This document shows positions 55,210 to 63,242 of a DNA stretch of 64,000 nt, one piece after another; the first letter of the stretch is position 1, and each line of letters starts with the position of its first letter. The stretch is from Flavobacterium terrigena. GTDB taxonomy: Bacteria; Bacteroidota; Bacteroidia; Flavobacteriales; Flavobacteriaceae. A model generated the notes under the pieces. That model searched no databases. It was not told the origin of the DNA and saw only the letters and a list, made by a program, of their open reading frames with translations. The stretch lies in contig NZ_FNYA01000001.1 of the NCBI RefSeq assembly GCF_900108955.1, positions 620,001 to 684,000 of the forward strand. Reading direction: 5' to 3'. Made by a program: the position numbers and the translations under genes.

Positions 55210-56127
55210 TTAGTCAACCGAACGACCTAATACCATTTTAATATACTTTTTATTTATTTTTAGAAAAAAATTAAAATCCCAAAGTAAAATACTCTTGAAG
55301 TATAAAATTACAAATAGCGATAATTGCTTTTCTTTATTGTGTATGGCATGATTTAATACCTTTTCAATGATAATTTTTCTAGTAAATTTATCTAAAAAGT
55401 TGAGTTTGTTTTTGATTAAATATTGATAAAACTGAAATCTGGCTAAAAATAATTTATCATTCACTTTTTCCGTTTGACCAGATAAACTTTCAGAAGAAAT
55501 TCTAACAAAAACAATTGCTTCATTTATACTGAAGATATTTTTTTTTGCTGATAAATCTAAAACAATCTTATCATCACTATAAAATGCGGAAGGATAATTT
55601 GTGAATTTATATTTTAAAAATTCCTTTTTATTGAAAACAAATTCTGATAAGGAACCTCGTGTTTTTCCATTGATTTTTCTTGAAATATATTCAATTCCCA
55701 ATTCAAATAACGGATTTGTATATACTTCTGACAGAACATTATCAATCTGATTAATTACTTTAGTTGCATATCTAACTACATAACTCTTTTCATTAATTTC
55801 AGGATAATTTTCATAAAATTCGGCAACTACATTTTCACTTAAATAGTCGTCATCGCCCAATATCATAAACCATTTTTCATCTTCATCTAACAACTCAATA
55901 CAACGTTCCCATTGTTGAGATAAACTTGTTCCACCCACATTAGTTTCGAAACGATGGTATTTAAAATCGAAATGTCCTTCAAATTGTTTCAATACTGTGC
56001 TACAATCTTCTGGACTTGCATCATCACCAATATAAACTCTAAATCGCTTATCGGTTTGGTTAGCCAATGATTGCAATGCAGCTTCAAAAAAAGCAAGTTT
56101 ATAATATGGAATAATTATGGCTAACAT
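55210..56127 (-). CDS. Family 2 glycosyltransferase, paralogue of the 51081 gene
   Basis: 305 residues: LAIIIPYYKLAFFEAALQSL, YIGDDASPED, NVGGTSLSQQWERC and LGDDDYL. These blocks match the 51081 product one for one. Both also share a C-terminal set of basic residues. The two enzymes may add the same kind of sugar at different points. Confidence 0.92.
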   Translation of the reverse strand: MLAIIIPYYKLAFFEAALQSLANQTDKRFRVYIGDDASPEDCSTVLKQFEGHFDFKYHRFETNVGGTSLSQQWERCIELLDEDEKWFMILGDDDYLSENVVAEFYENYPEINEKSYVVRYATKVINQIDNVLSEVYTNPLFELGIEYISRKINGKTRGSLSEFVFNKKEFLKYKFTNYPSAFYSDDKIVLDLSAKKNIFSINEAIVFVRISSESLSGQTEKVNDKLFLARFQFYQYLIKNKLNFLDKFTRKIIIEKVLNHAIHNKEKQLSLFVILYFKSILLWDFNFFLKINKKYIKMVLGRSVD

Positions 56128-56134
56128 GAGAAAT

Positions 56135-56743
56135 TTATTCTATTACTTTAATTATTTTGGCAGGAATTCCTCCAACAACTGTATTTGCTGGAACGTCTTT
56201 TGTGACAACAGCGTTTGTAGCAATAATTGCGTTTTCACCAATTGTTACTCCAGATAAAATAGCAACGCCATCACCTATCCAAACATTATTTTTTATTACA
56301 ACTGGTCCTTTTGAAAATAACTTTCTTTTTTCTGGTGGCAATTGAAGTGCTTCTAAAGAAGTGTCGCCATGATCATGATCGGTTATATAAATTCTGCTAG
56401 CAAGCAAGCAATTATTTCCTATTTCAACTTTATCAATACAGCCAATATGCACATCTGTACCAAAACTAACATTATTTCCAATACTTATGGAAGGAGAAAA
56501 TTTTTGATTTTCATATGATTCAATTGCTTCAATTCTTAATCGGTGAGAAGCCCAAAAGTTTTTACCAAACTGCATGAATTGCGGATTTAATATACTATAA
56601 TCCTTTCCCAAACCAAAACCAACACCAAAGCTTTTGAATTGTTTTTTAAAACTTTCAAGTTGTTGCTGTTCCTTTTTGCGTTGCAAATCTTGTAGTTGCA
56701 AAAAGAGATAGTTTAAGATTTTATTTTTGAGTTTTCTAATCAT
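56135..56743 (-). CDS. Hexapeptide-repeat O-acetyltransferase (maltose/galactoside type)
   Basis: 202 residues. After a basic, coiled-coil-prone N-terminus (QDLQRKKEQQQLESFKKQ), beta-helix repeats appear: SIGNNVSFGTDVHIG, IGNNCLLASRIYITDHDHG, WIGDGVAILSGVTIGENA. The DHDHG site carries the catalytic His of this family. Probably transfers acetyl to a sugar of the glycan or its precursor. Confidence 0.9.
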   Translation of the reverse strand: MIRKLKNKILNYLFLQLQDLQRKKEQQQLESFKKQFKSFGVGFGLGKDYSILNPQFMQFGKNFWASHRLRIEAIESYENQKFSPSISIGNNVSFGTDVHIGCIDKVEIGNNCLLASRIYITDHDHGDTSLEALQLPPEKRKLFSKGPVVIKNNVWIGDGVAILSGVTIGENAIIATNAVVTKDVPANTVVGGIPAKIIKVIE

Positions 56744-56754
56744 TGTTTTTACTG

Positions 56755-57891
56755 TTATTTTGCTTCATCACCGCTAATAATCTTGGTGAAGATATTCTTC
56801 TTTTTAATAAAATAACTTTCAAAATAGGTATACGAAATACTTGAAATAATTATTGTGGTTGCTACGGCTACAAACATTTGAATAAATATATTTGAAATAT
56901 TATAGTTGTATAAAATCTTTAATGTTAACATTATCGCAATTGGATGAAACATATATATACCATAGGATATTTTACCTAAATAATGAAACACCTTATTTTC
57001 TAAATTTACGATTGTATTTTCATTTGCAGCTAAATTTATAATTATTATACCAAATAACACTGCATAAAACTCAAAATTCACAAATGGAACTTCTATTCCT
57101 TTAAGAATGAAAACCGCCAGAATTAAAAAGGTTGCTATTTGAAAATACTTAGAAAAAAGTAATTCTAATATTTTGTTTTTTTCGAACAAAAAAATGGCAA
57201 ATAAACCACCAATGGCCATACAATCTATACTAAAACTATTAAAAATCTCTTTTGTTTTTTCTAAAGAATCATTCCAAAACACATAATTTTCTAAAAGATT
57301 GAAAACGAATATTTTAATGATTAAATAGCCAACAATTATTGAAATTAATAATCTTTTTTTGTTTTTGACATTTTTGATTAAGATTGGCCAAATCAGGTAA
57401 AATTGTTCTTCAACTCCAACTGACCAACTTTGACTTGCGTATGGAATTGGAGGGAAAATTATTAAGGCAATATTGGGCAAAAACATGATAAAGAATAATA
57501 ATTTAAACGGTAAATCATTAAAAATCATCCCAGACCATTCACCCAAATTGAAAAATGATATTTTTGGCAAAACAAAAAAGCTTAACAAAATAATCAAATA
57601 ATACAAAGGCCATATTCTTAAAATACGGCGCATATAAAATGATTTTATAGAAATTGTTTTGGTAAGTTTTTCTTCAACTAATAAAAGATAAGTGATTAAA
57701 AAACCACTTAAAACAAAAAACAAAACCACACCTAAAGGTCCAATTTGTTGAACTGTTGGATTCTCCCAATGGTTTTTAAAACCAAGTATCTTTTTAAACT
57801 GTTCTAAATGATGAATAATTACAAGAAATGCAGCTATAAATCGGATCCCATTTAGATTAGGAAAATATATTTTATTTGAATTTTCAATCAT
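56755..57891 (-). CDS. Acyltransferase family 3 membrane protein
   Basis: 378 residues with about 10 hydrophobic segments. NLNGIRFIAAFLVIIHHLEQF (Arg and His-His pair), GVVLFFVLSGFLITYLLL and SQSWSVGVEEQFYLIWP are textbook OafA-like segments. Third such gene in the locus. Acyl group and target unknown. Confidence 0.93.
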   Translation of the reverse strand: MIENSNKIYFPNLNGIRFIAAFLVIIHHLEQFKKILGFKNHWENPTVQQIGPLGVVLFFVLSGFLITYLLLVEEKLTKTISIKSFYMRRILRIWPLYYLIILLSFFVLPKISFFNLGEWSGMIFNDLPFKLLFFIMFLPNIALIIFPPIPYASQSWSVGVEEQFYLIWPILIKNVKNKKRLLISIIVGYLIIKIFVFNLLENYVFWNDSLEKTKEIFNSFSIDCMAIGGLFAIFLFEKNKILELLFSKYFQIATFLILAVFILKGIEVPFVNFEFYAVLFGIIIINLAANENTIVNLENKVFHYLGKISYGIYMFHPIAIMLTLKILYNYNISNIFIQMFVAVATTIIISSISYTYFESYFIKKKNIFTKIISGDEAK

Positions 57892-57908
57892 TATTTTTTT
57901 CCTAAATG

Positions 57909-59222
57909 CTAATTCAACATTTCGTTTTTCAAAATTTCACCTACAGCTTTCATTGAAGAAAACTGTTCCACTTGTTTTACTGCATTTTCAGAATATTGTT
58001 TGTATTCTTCTGTAGTTAATTCTAAAATTGTTTGTATCCCTTTTGCTAAATCAACGCTGTCTTTTAGCATCGCTTTGTAGCCATTAAAACCCGTAATTAC
58101 CATATTATTCACTACACCCATATCAAATCCAACTACTGGTGTTCCACAAGCTAAGGCTTCCGAAACCATAAGCGGACCAGAATCTTCTATTGAAGAATTT
58201 ACAAAAACATTAACTGACTGATATAGTAAAGCGAGTAATCTATAATCTTTAATAAAATCGATATGTTTTTTTGAAAAAGGGATTTCATCAAATGATTCCG
58301 AAACATCTCTTGAAACAATAATTACCTCAACCCTATTTTTTTCATCGGCACTCAAATTCTTTTCTAAAATTTTTAAAGATTCAACCAAATATTCAAATCC
58401 TTTTCTTTTAGCTTTGGCATTTTGACATCCCATTAATATGTAAAACTTATGGTCTTCTAATTCAAAAATTCTTTTGGCAATGTCTCTATTTTTATTATTA
58501 AATAGTTTTACATCAATCAGACTATTAACATTAAGTATTACATCCTGATTTTTATATATTTTAGATTCTTTTGCCTGATTTAGTGTCCAACCAGAACCAG
58601 CAAGTATTTTAAATTTTCCTGCCTCAGCATTTTTAAGTTTAATGTCAAAATTTATTTTTGCCAAATCTTTTCCAAATTCGCTTAAAATGGCAGGGCAAGT
58701 ATTACATCCATTAATATAACCTTTACAATCCCAAGCAAAATGGCATCCTCCAGTAAAGTGGTTCATATCAACGGTGATAGTATAAACCTGTGCTTTTGTT
58801 ACTTTTTGTAAATTAAGTAAATCTGTTGAATTCATAAAATTATCAGTCATTCCAGAATAGATAAAATCAGGTGTAAAACCTATTAAATCAACAATTCTTT
58901 CCGCTGAAACATTTACAGAAGTTTCATCAACACTAATAAAATCATAATTTAAATCGAATTTTATCTTTGGTGTAGGTTCTTGTTTTTTTAGCTTCTGTTT
59001 TATTTTTAACAAGAGAAGTTCAAGAATATTTTTTCTTTTAAAGGGTTTAGGAACATCAGTATAAGCAACAATAAAATCATCAGATTTTGTTTTATTTTTA
59101 ACCAACATTTTCACTTGGAAACCATCAGAAACAAAATGTTTTGCTAGTCTGTAAACGGCTTCATAGGCTCCGTTAACATCTCCCGATGAAAGTAATAGTA
59201 TTTTTTTCTTTACTTGCTCCAT
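57909..59222 (-). CDS. Family 4 glycosyltransferase with Cys cluster
   Basis: 437 residues. KILLLSSGDVNGAYEAVYRL at the start, the Cys-rich segment GGCHFAWDCKGYINGCNTCP (about 170-189, typical of a WcaC-like GT4 subgroup) and EDSGPLMVSEALACGTPVVGFD as donor site. The Cys residues may bind a metal. It overlaps the Wzt gene by 13 bases and is the first transferase after the exporter. Confidence 0.92.
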   Translation of the reverse strand: MEQVKKKILLLSSGDVNGAYEAVYRLAKHFVSDGFQVKMLVKNKTKSDDFIVAYTDVPKPFKRKNILELLLLKIKQKLKKQEPTPKIKFDLNYDFISVDETSVNVSAERIVDLIGFTPDFIYSGMTDNFMNSTDLLNLQKVTKAQVYTITVDMNHFTGGCHFAWDCKGYINGCNTCPAILSEFGKDLAKINFDIKLKNAEAGKFKILAGSGWTLNQAKESKIYKNQDVILNVNSLIDVKLFNNKNRDIAKRIFELEDHKFYILMGCQNAKAKRKGFEYLVESLKILEKNLSADEKNRVEVIIVSRDVSESFDEIPFSKKHIDFIKDYRLLALLYQSVNVFVNSSIEDSGPLMVSEALACGTPVVGFDMGVVNNMVITGFNGYKAMLKDSVDLAKGIQTILELTTEEYKQYSENAVKQVEQFSSMKAVGEILKNEMLN

Positions 59223-60460
59223 TGAATTGGCATTTTAAAAATTCCGTTTTCACTATCACCATACTTAAATTCATCTTGAGCAATATTGACAATACTTAAA
59301 TTGGTTTTTTCCATAGGAAAATCTAAAACTCTTACTTTTGGAATATCTAAGGCCAAGCCAATTTTGTAGAAATTTGCTATTAAAGTATCACCCGGTAATT
59401 GAACAACCCATTCCGTAGTTCCAGTAAAATCTAAATCTTTTCTATTGATAAAAACTACATTTTCAAATTTATCCAAGATAGAAAAATTCAATCTTGCTCC
59501 TTTATTTAATAACGTGTTTCTTAAAGTAATATGAATACAAATTTCTTGATCCGAAAAATATTCTATAACATCTTTTCCATCTTTATCTTTTAAAACAACT
59601 TTTAAAATTTGAGCTTCTTTATTTTCATCTAAATCATAGCTAATTCCAGATTGTTGCTCGTTAGAAGAATAGTTTAAAAGATAAGAATCTAAAGTTGAAT
59701 CAATATTTCCATCATGAATTAATTGACCGTGATGTAACAACAATCCTTTGTTACACAATTTTTTTACAGCATCTAAGTTATGACTCACGAACAAAACCGT
59801 TCTTCCTTCGCCTTTACTTACATCGTTCATTTTACCTAAACATTTCTTTTGGAAATCGGCATCACCAACGGCTAAAACTTCATCTACAATTAAAATTTCA
59901 GATTCTAAATGTGCGGCAACAGCAAAAGCTAATCGCACATACATTCCAGATGAATAACGTTTCACAGGTGTGTCAATGTAACGTTCAACTCCAGAAAAAG
60001 CAATAATTTCGTCTAATTTTCTTGCAATTTCGTGCTTACGCATTCCTAAAATAGCTCCATTCAAAAAGATGTTTTCTCTACCCGTTAGTTCTGGATGAAA
60101 TCCTGTACCCACTTCTAACAAAGAAGCAATTCTTCCTTTTGTATAAATTTTACCTGTCGTAGGTTGTGTAACTTGACTTAATATTTTTAATAAAGTTGAT
60201 TTACCAGCTCCGTTTCTTCCAATAATTCCAATGGAATCACCTTGGTTAATTTCGAAATTAATATCTTGTAAAGACCAAACATAATCGCTTTCGCCTTTAC
60301 TACTTCTATCATTCGCTTCGCCAATTTTTAAAAACGGATCTTCCGCACCACGCATTTTATACCACCATCTTTTCATATCATCTTTTATGGTACCTGTTCC
60401 TACAAGTCCCAAACGATATTGCTTAGATATATTTTCCGCTTTTATAACTACTTTACTCAT
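59210..60460 (-). CDS. Polysaccharide ABC exporter ATPase with C-terminal glycan-binding domain (Wzt-like)
   Basis: Powers export of lipid-linked glycan. The 416-residue product has Walker A GRNGAGKST (81-89), signature YSSGM (169-173) and Walker B ILIVDE (189-194) with an N-terminal extension. Residues about 270-416 form an extra beta-rich domain like the Wzt C-terminal domain, which in known systems recognises the modified chain end. The gene is separated from the permease gene by a four-helix-bundle gene. Confidence 0.93.
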   Translation of the reverse strand: MSKVVIKAENISKQYRLGLVGTGTIKDDMKRWWYKMRGAEDPFLKIGEANDRSSKGESDYVWSLQDINFEINQGDSIGIIGRNGAGKSTLLKILSQVTQPTTGKIYTKGRIASLLEVGTGFHPELTGRENIFLNGAILGMRKHEIARKLDEIIAFSGVERYIDTPVKRYSSGMYVRLAFAVAAHLESEILIVDEVLAVGDADFQKKCLGKMNDVSKGEGRTVLFVSHNLDAVKKLCNKGLLLHHGQLIHDGNIDSTLDSYLLNYSSNEQQSGISYDLDENKEAQILKVVLKDKDGKDVIEYFSDQEICIHITLRNTLLNKGARLNFSILDKFENVVFINRKDLDFTGTTEWVVQLPGDTLIANFYKIGLALDIPKVRVLDFPMEKTNLSIVNIAQDEFKYGDSENGIFKMPIQWSK

Positions 60461-60469
60461 TTCTTTTTA

Positions 60470-60497
60470 GTGAGTTGTGAATAGTGAATAGTGAATA
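60470..60497 (+). repeat. Four tandem GTGA-type heptads downstream of the four-helix-bundle gene
   Basis: GTGAGTT then GTGAATA three times, each seven bases long, starting at 60470, 60477, 60484 and 60491. It begins 10 bases from the Wzt start and lies 34 bases from the stop of the four-helix-bundle gene. It is the inverted partner of the array at 60912. Confidence 0.7.
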
Positions 60498-60531
60498 GTT
60501 GGCTTTCCATACTAATCACTATACATATCCA

Positions 60532-60879
60532 CTATTTTTTTAATAAATAATTTTTAAAACCAATTAACAATTTATTAAGTACTATTAATTCGTTTTCTAT
60601 AATTTCATTCCTAACAACATATTTCAATCTAAGTGAAATCAAATATTGTGTTTCAACTTCCGCCAAAGAACCAATCGCAATATGTATAAACTGAATCAGC
60701 TCTTTATCACTCTTTCGCCCAGATCCTTCCGCAATATTTGATGGAATTGAAACCACAGCTCTTCTTATTTGATTTGTCAATCCGAATTTTTCTGAATCTG
60801 GAAAATCATTTGTCATTTGATAAATTGACTCCACCAAATCCATACTCTTTTTCCAAACCTCTAAATCCTTATGATTCAC
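60532..60879 (-). CDS. Four-helix-bundle protein (S23/23S-rRNA-IVS family), GTG start
   Basis: 115 residues, MNHKDLEVWKKSMDLVE... then SIPSNIAEGSGRKSDKEL and SLAEVETQYLISLRL, the signature of the S23 family whose best-known relatives are rRNA intervening-sequence proteins and the Avd accessory protein of diversity-generating retroelements. The start is GTG, inside a GTGAATC word like those in the flanking arrays. No rRNA or reverse transcriptase is nearby. It splits the exporter genes and seems an inserted cassette; function unknown. Confidence 0.9.
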   Translation of the reverse strand: MNHKDLEVWKKSMDLVESIYQMTNDFPDSEKFGLTNQIRRAVVSIPSNIAEGSGRKSDKELIQFIHIAIGSLAEVETQYLISLRLKYVVRNEIIENELIVLNKLLIGFKNYLLKK

Positions 60880-60911
60880 AATCTATATTTCTTTTCACTT
60901 TTCAAAACCCC

Positions 60912-60939
60912 ATTCACAATTCACTAATCACAATTCACT
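60912..60939 (-). repeat. Four tandem heptads upstream of the four-helix-bundle gene, inverted relative to 60470
   Basis: Plus strand: ATTCACA, ATTCACT, AATCACA, ATTCACT from 60912 (seven bases each). Read on the minus strand it is AGTGAAT, TGTGATT, AGTGAAT, TGTGAAT. The permease stop lies 2 bases away. With the 60470 array it brackets the four-helix-bundle gene as an inverted pair. Confidence 0.7.
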
Positions 60940-60940
60940 T

Positions 60941-61798
60941 CTAAACCGTATCCATAAAGGTTTTTTGCGTTTTATTAAAAACTAAAATCCCTAGAAATAA
61001 AATTACTATTGAAAATATGGATGGATATACTAAAGAATACGCATCAAATGAACCAATACCAATATAAGCATATCGCATATATTCGAATAAACCAACAAGC
61101 GGATTCCAATCTAAAACCCATTTGAAATTTTCAGGCACTGCTGAACTTGGATAAATAACTGGTGTTGCATACATAAATAGTTGTATTCCAAATCCGATTA
61201 ATTGATTTAAATCTTTGTACTTTGTAGTCATTGAAGATAAAATAAGTCCAATTCCCATAGAGATCAATGCCATTAATAAAATGACAAATGGAGTTAACAA
61301 TATCCAGATATTAGGAGTGATTTTATTGATTAAAGTATAATAAACGATAAAACACACAAACAATAAAAATTGCACTCCAAATTTCATTAAATTAGAAATC
61401 ACAATGGTTAAAGGCATTATTAATCTTGGAAAATAAACCTTTCCAAATATTCCTGCATTCGCATTAAAGACTCCAGAAACTGAAGTTAAACAATTTGAAA
61501 AATAATTCCACAAAGTAATACCAGCCATATAAAAAATTATTTTTGGTGAATCTTCAGTAGACAACTGAGCAATATTACCAAAAATTACAGTAAAAGTAAT
61601 TGTGGTTAATAAGGGCTGAATAAAAAACCATAAAGGTCCTAAAATAGTTTGTTTATAAACCGTAACGAAATCTCTCTTTACAAACAAAACCAATAAATCT
61701 CTATAATGCCATAATTCCTTAAAATTAATATCAAAAAGAGAATGTTCAGATTCTATTACAGTATCCCATTCATTAGTATTCGTTTGCTTTTTTTTCAT
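60941..61798 (-). CDS. Polysaccharide ABC exporter permease (Wzm-like)
   Basis: Inner-membrane part of the glycan exporter. The 285-residue product has six hydrophobic helices, KQTILGPLWFFIQPLLTTITF and YATPVIYPSSAVPENFKWVLDWNPLVG, typical of ABC-2 permeases for O-antigen and capsule export. First gene of the locus, about 118 bases after the best promoter match. Its ATPase partner lies two genes on. Confidence 0.94.
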   Translation of the reverse strand: MKKKQTNTNEWDTVIESEHSLFDINFKELWHYRDLLVLFVKRDFVTVYKQTILGPLWFFIQPLLTTITFTVIFGNIAQLSTEDSPKIIFYMAGITLWNYFSNCLTSVSGVFNANAGIFGKVYFPRLIMPLTIVISNLMKFGVQFLLFVCFIVYYTLINKITPNIWILLTPFVILLMALISMGIGLILSSMTTKYKDLNQLIGFGIQLFMYATPVIYPSSAVPENFKWVLDWNPLVGLFEYMRYAYIGIGSFDAYSLVYPSIFSIVILFLGILVFNKTQKTFMDTV

Positions 61799-61915
61799 TT
61801 ATTTTTATTTATCTTCTATTCAAAATGCCATTTACATTTTAAAAATCATTTCACATCGTATAAGTGTTGTAATATATGCTATTTCTTCATAAAATCAAAC
61901 ACTTAAACCAAGCTC

Positions 61916-61946
61916 CAAAATTAGTCTATTTTAAAGAAGTACCAAA
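61916..61946 (-). promoter_or_regulatory. Main promoter of the polysaccharide locus
   Basis: On the minus strand TTTG (61943-61946), a 19-base spacer and TAATTTTG (61916-61923). This is a full match to the TTTG / TAnnTTTG pattern with the same spacer as the DUF5606 promoter. It gives a 5' leader of about 110 bases before the Wzm-like gene. Confidence 0.65.
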
Positions 61947-62180
61947 TAATTTTTTTAAAAGAAATAGCACCAACAATCTTATCAAATAGCAACTAAATGA
62001 ATCGCTTTTTATAGCAATTTTTAACTAATTATTTTTGTTATTTAATTTTCAAAACGAGAAAAAAAATAACAGCTTTTGTTATTTAAGAAATCAGAACAAT
62101 TCATCACTGACAATATTCTAAATTCGTAAATCCAAAGCACTTCTTAATCTACATTAAGTACTTCTGCTAATTTGATTCTG

Positions 62181-62188
62181 TAACTTTG
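62181..62188 (+). promoter_or_regulatory. -7 element match ahead of the first pirin gene
   Basis: TAACTTTG fits TAnnTTTG 25 bases before the ATG. No clear TTTG at 19 bases upstream. Confidence 0.45.
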
Positions 62189-62213
62189 TGTAACAATTTA
62201 AAAACAAAATAGT

Positions 62214-63092
62214 ATGTCAACAAAAAATATAGAATTAATAGCCGAACCAAAAGCACCACATTTTGTTGGTGATGGTTTTAGAGTACATAATTTTATTCCA
62301 AGTGGATATCGTTTGGATATGGAACGTATGAGTCCGTTTATTATGTTAGATTACAATTCGAAATATCATTTTTCACCTTCTGAAATTCCGAGAGGAGTTG
62401 GTGTTCATCCGCACAGAGGTTTTGAAACTGTTACTATTGCTTATAAAGGAAAAGTCGCACATCATGACAGTTCGGGTGGCGGAGGAATTATTAGCGAAGG
62501 AGATGTACAATGGATGACAGCAGCTTCAGGAGTTTTACATAAAGAATATCACGAAGAAAACTTCAGTAAAACGGGTGGTGAATTTCAAATGGTGCAACTT
62601 TGGGTGAATTTACCTGCAAAAGACAAAATGTCAACTCCAAAATATCAAGCGATTTCAAATGATGAAATGAAACGTTATGAACTTGCAGATAATGCTGGGT
62701 TTATTGAAGTAATTGCAGGAAATTATAAAGACATAAAAGGTCCAGCTTCTACATTCACACCAGTAAATATGCAGAATGCAAAATTGATCAAAGGTGGAAA
62801 AGCAGATTTTTCATTTCCTGCAAATTACAACACGGCATTATTAGTAATTGAAGGAAGCATTAAAGTAAACAACAAGGAAATAATTCCAACGGATCATTTC
62901 GGTTTATTTGAAAATGATGGTGAAGATTTTACGATTGAAGCATTAGAAAACGCAATTGTTTTAGTCTTAAGTGGAGAACCAATTAACGAACCAATATTCC
63001 CACATGGTCCATTCGTAATGAATACTAGAGAAGAAATTGTTCAAGCAATTGAAGATTTTAACAATGGAAAATTCGGACATCTTGAAGATTAA
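62214..63092 (+). CDS. Pirin family protein (first copy)
   Basis: 292 residues, bicupin fold. GVGVHPHRGFETVTIAYKG holds the metal-binding His pair, followed by HHDSSGGGGIISEGDVQWM and ASGVLHKEYHEE with the other ligands. The C-terminal cupin ends PHGPFVMNTREEI, typical of pirins. Some pirins oxidise quercetin, others modulate transcription; the role is not fixed. A second pirin begins 490 bases downstream. Confidence 0.93.
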   Translation: MSTKNIELIAEPKAPHFVGDGFRVHNFIPSGYRLDMERMSPFIMLDYNSKYHFSPSEIPRGVGVHPHRGFETVTIAYKGKVAHHDSSGGGGIISEGDVQWMTAASGVLHKEYHEENFSKTGGEFQMVQLWVNLPAKDKMSTPKYQAISNDEMKRYELADNAGFIEVIAGNYKDIKGPASTFTPVNMQNAKLIKGGKADFSFPANYNTALLVIEGSIKVNNKEIIPTDHFGLFENDGEDFTIEALENAIVLVLSGEPINEPIFPHGPFVMNTREEIVQAIEDFNNGKFGHLED

Positions 63093-63111
63093 TCTCAAGT
63101 TTTTAATCTCA

Positions 63112-63195
63112 CACTAAGTCTGTCGAAGTATCTAAGTTCTTATAAAAACCAAAACACAATTCCACTCAACTGTCAGACTGAGCTTGTCGAAGTCC
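63112..63195. repeat. Two copies of the TGTCGAA hairpin repeat
   Basis: CACTAAGTCTGTCGAAGTA (63112-63130) and GACTGAGCTTGTCGAAGTC (63176-63194). In the second the outer GACT pairs with AGTC. Both match the element at 8567 in the core but differ in the stem. They lie between the first pirin and the GNAT-like gene. Confidence 0.5.
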
Positions 63196-63209
63196 TTATG
63201 AAAATAAAA

Positions 63210-63237
63210 TCGTAAATCCAAAATCGTAAATCGTAAA
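63210..63237 (+). repeat. Tandem TCGTAAA heptads ahead of the GNAT-like gene
   Basis: TCGTAAA at 63210, TCCAAAA at 63217, TCGTAAA at 63224 and 63231, exactly seven bases apart, ending 5 bases before the ATG. A two-unit copy of the same word lies at 62124-62137 before the first pirin gene. Confidence 0.6.
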
Positions 63238-63242
63238 TAAAT

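Larger units (their letters stand above)
61799..62213. other. 415-bp divergent spacer between exporter locus and pirin gene
   Basis: AT-rich, non-coding. It holds the leftward promoter of the polysaccharide locus (61916-61946), a rightward -7 match (62181-62188) and one TCGTAAA-TCCAAAG pair (62124-62137) of the heptad type. AACAGCTTTTGTT-like symmetry around 62070 is the only other structure I see. Confidence 0.6.

Noticed and set aside
60532-60879. Diversity-generating retroelement or rRNA intervening sequence
   Set aside because: The four-helix-bundle protein belongs to the same family as Avd, but there is no reverse transcriptase, template/variable repeat or rRNA gene near it.
26976-61798. 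Recent horizontal transfer of the whole polysaccharide locus
   Set aside because: Plausible for such loci, but no integrase, tRNA junction or direct repeats are visible at its ends, and codon use looks similar to the flanks by eye.
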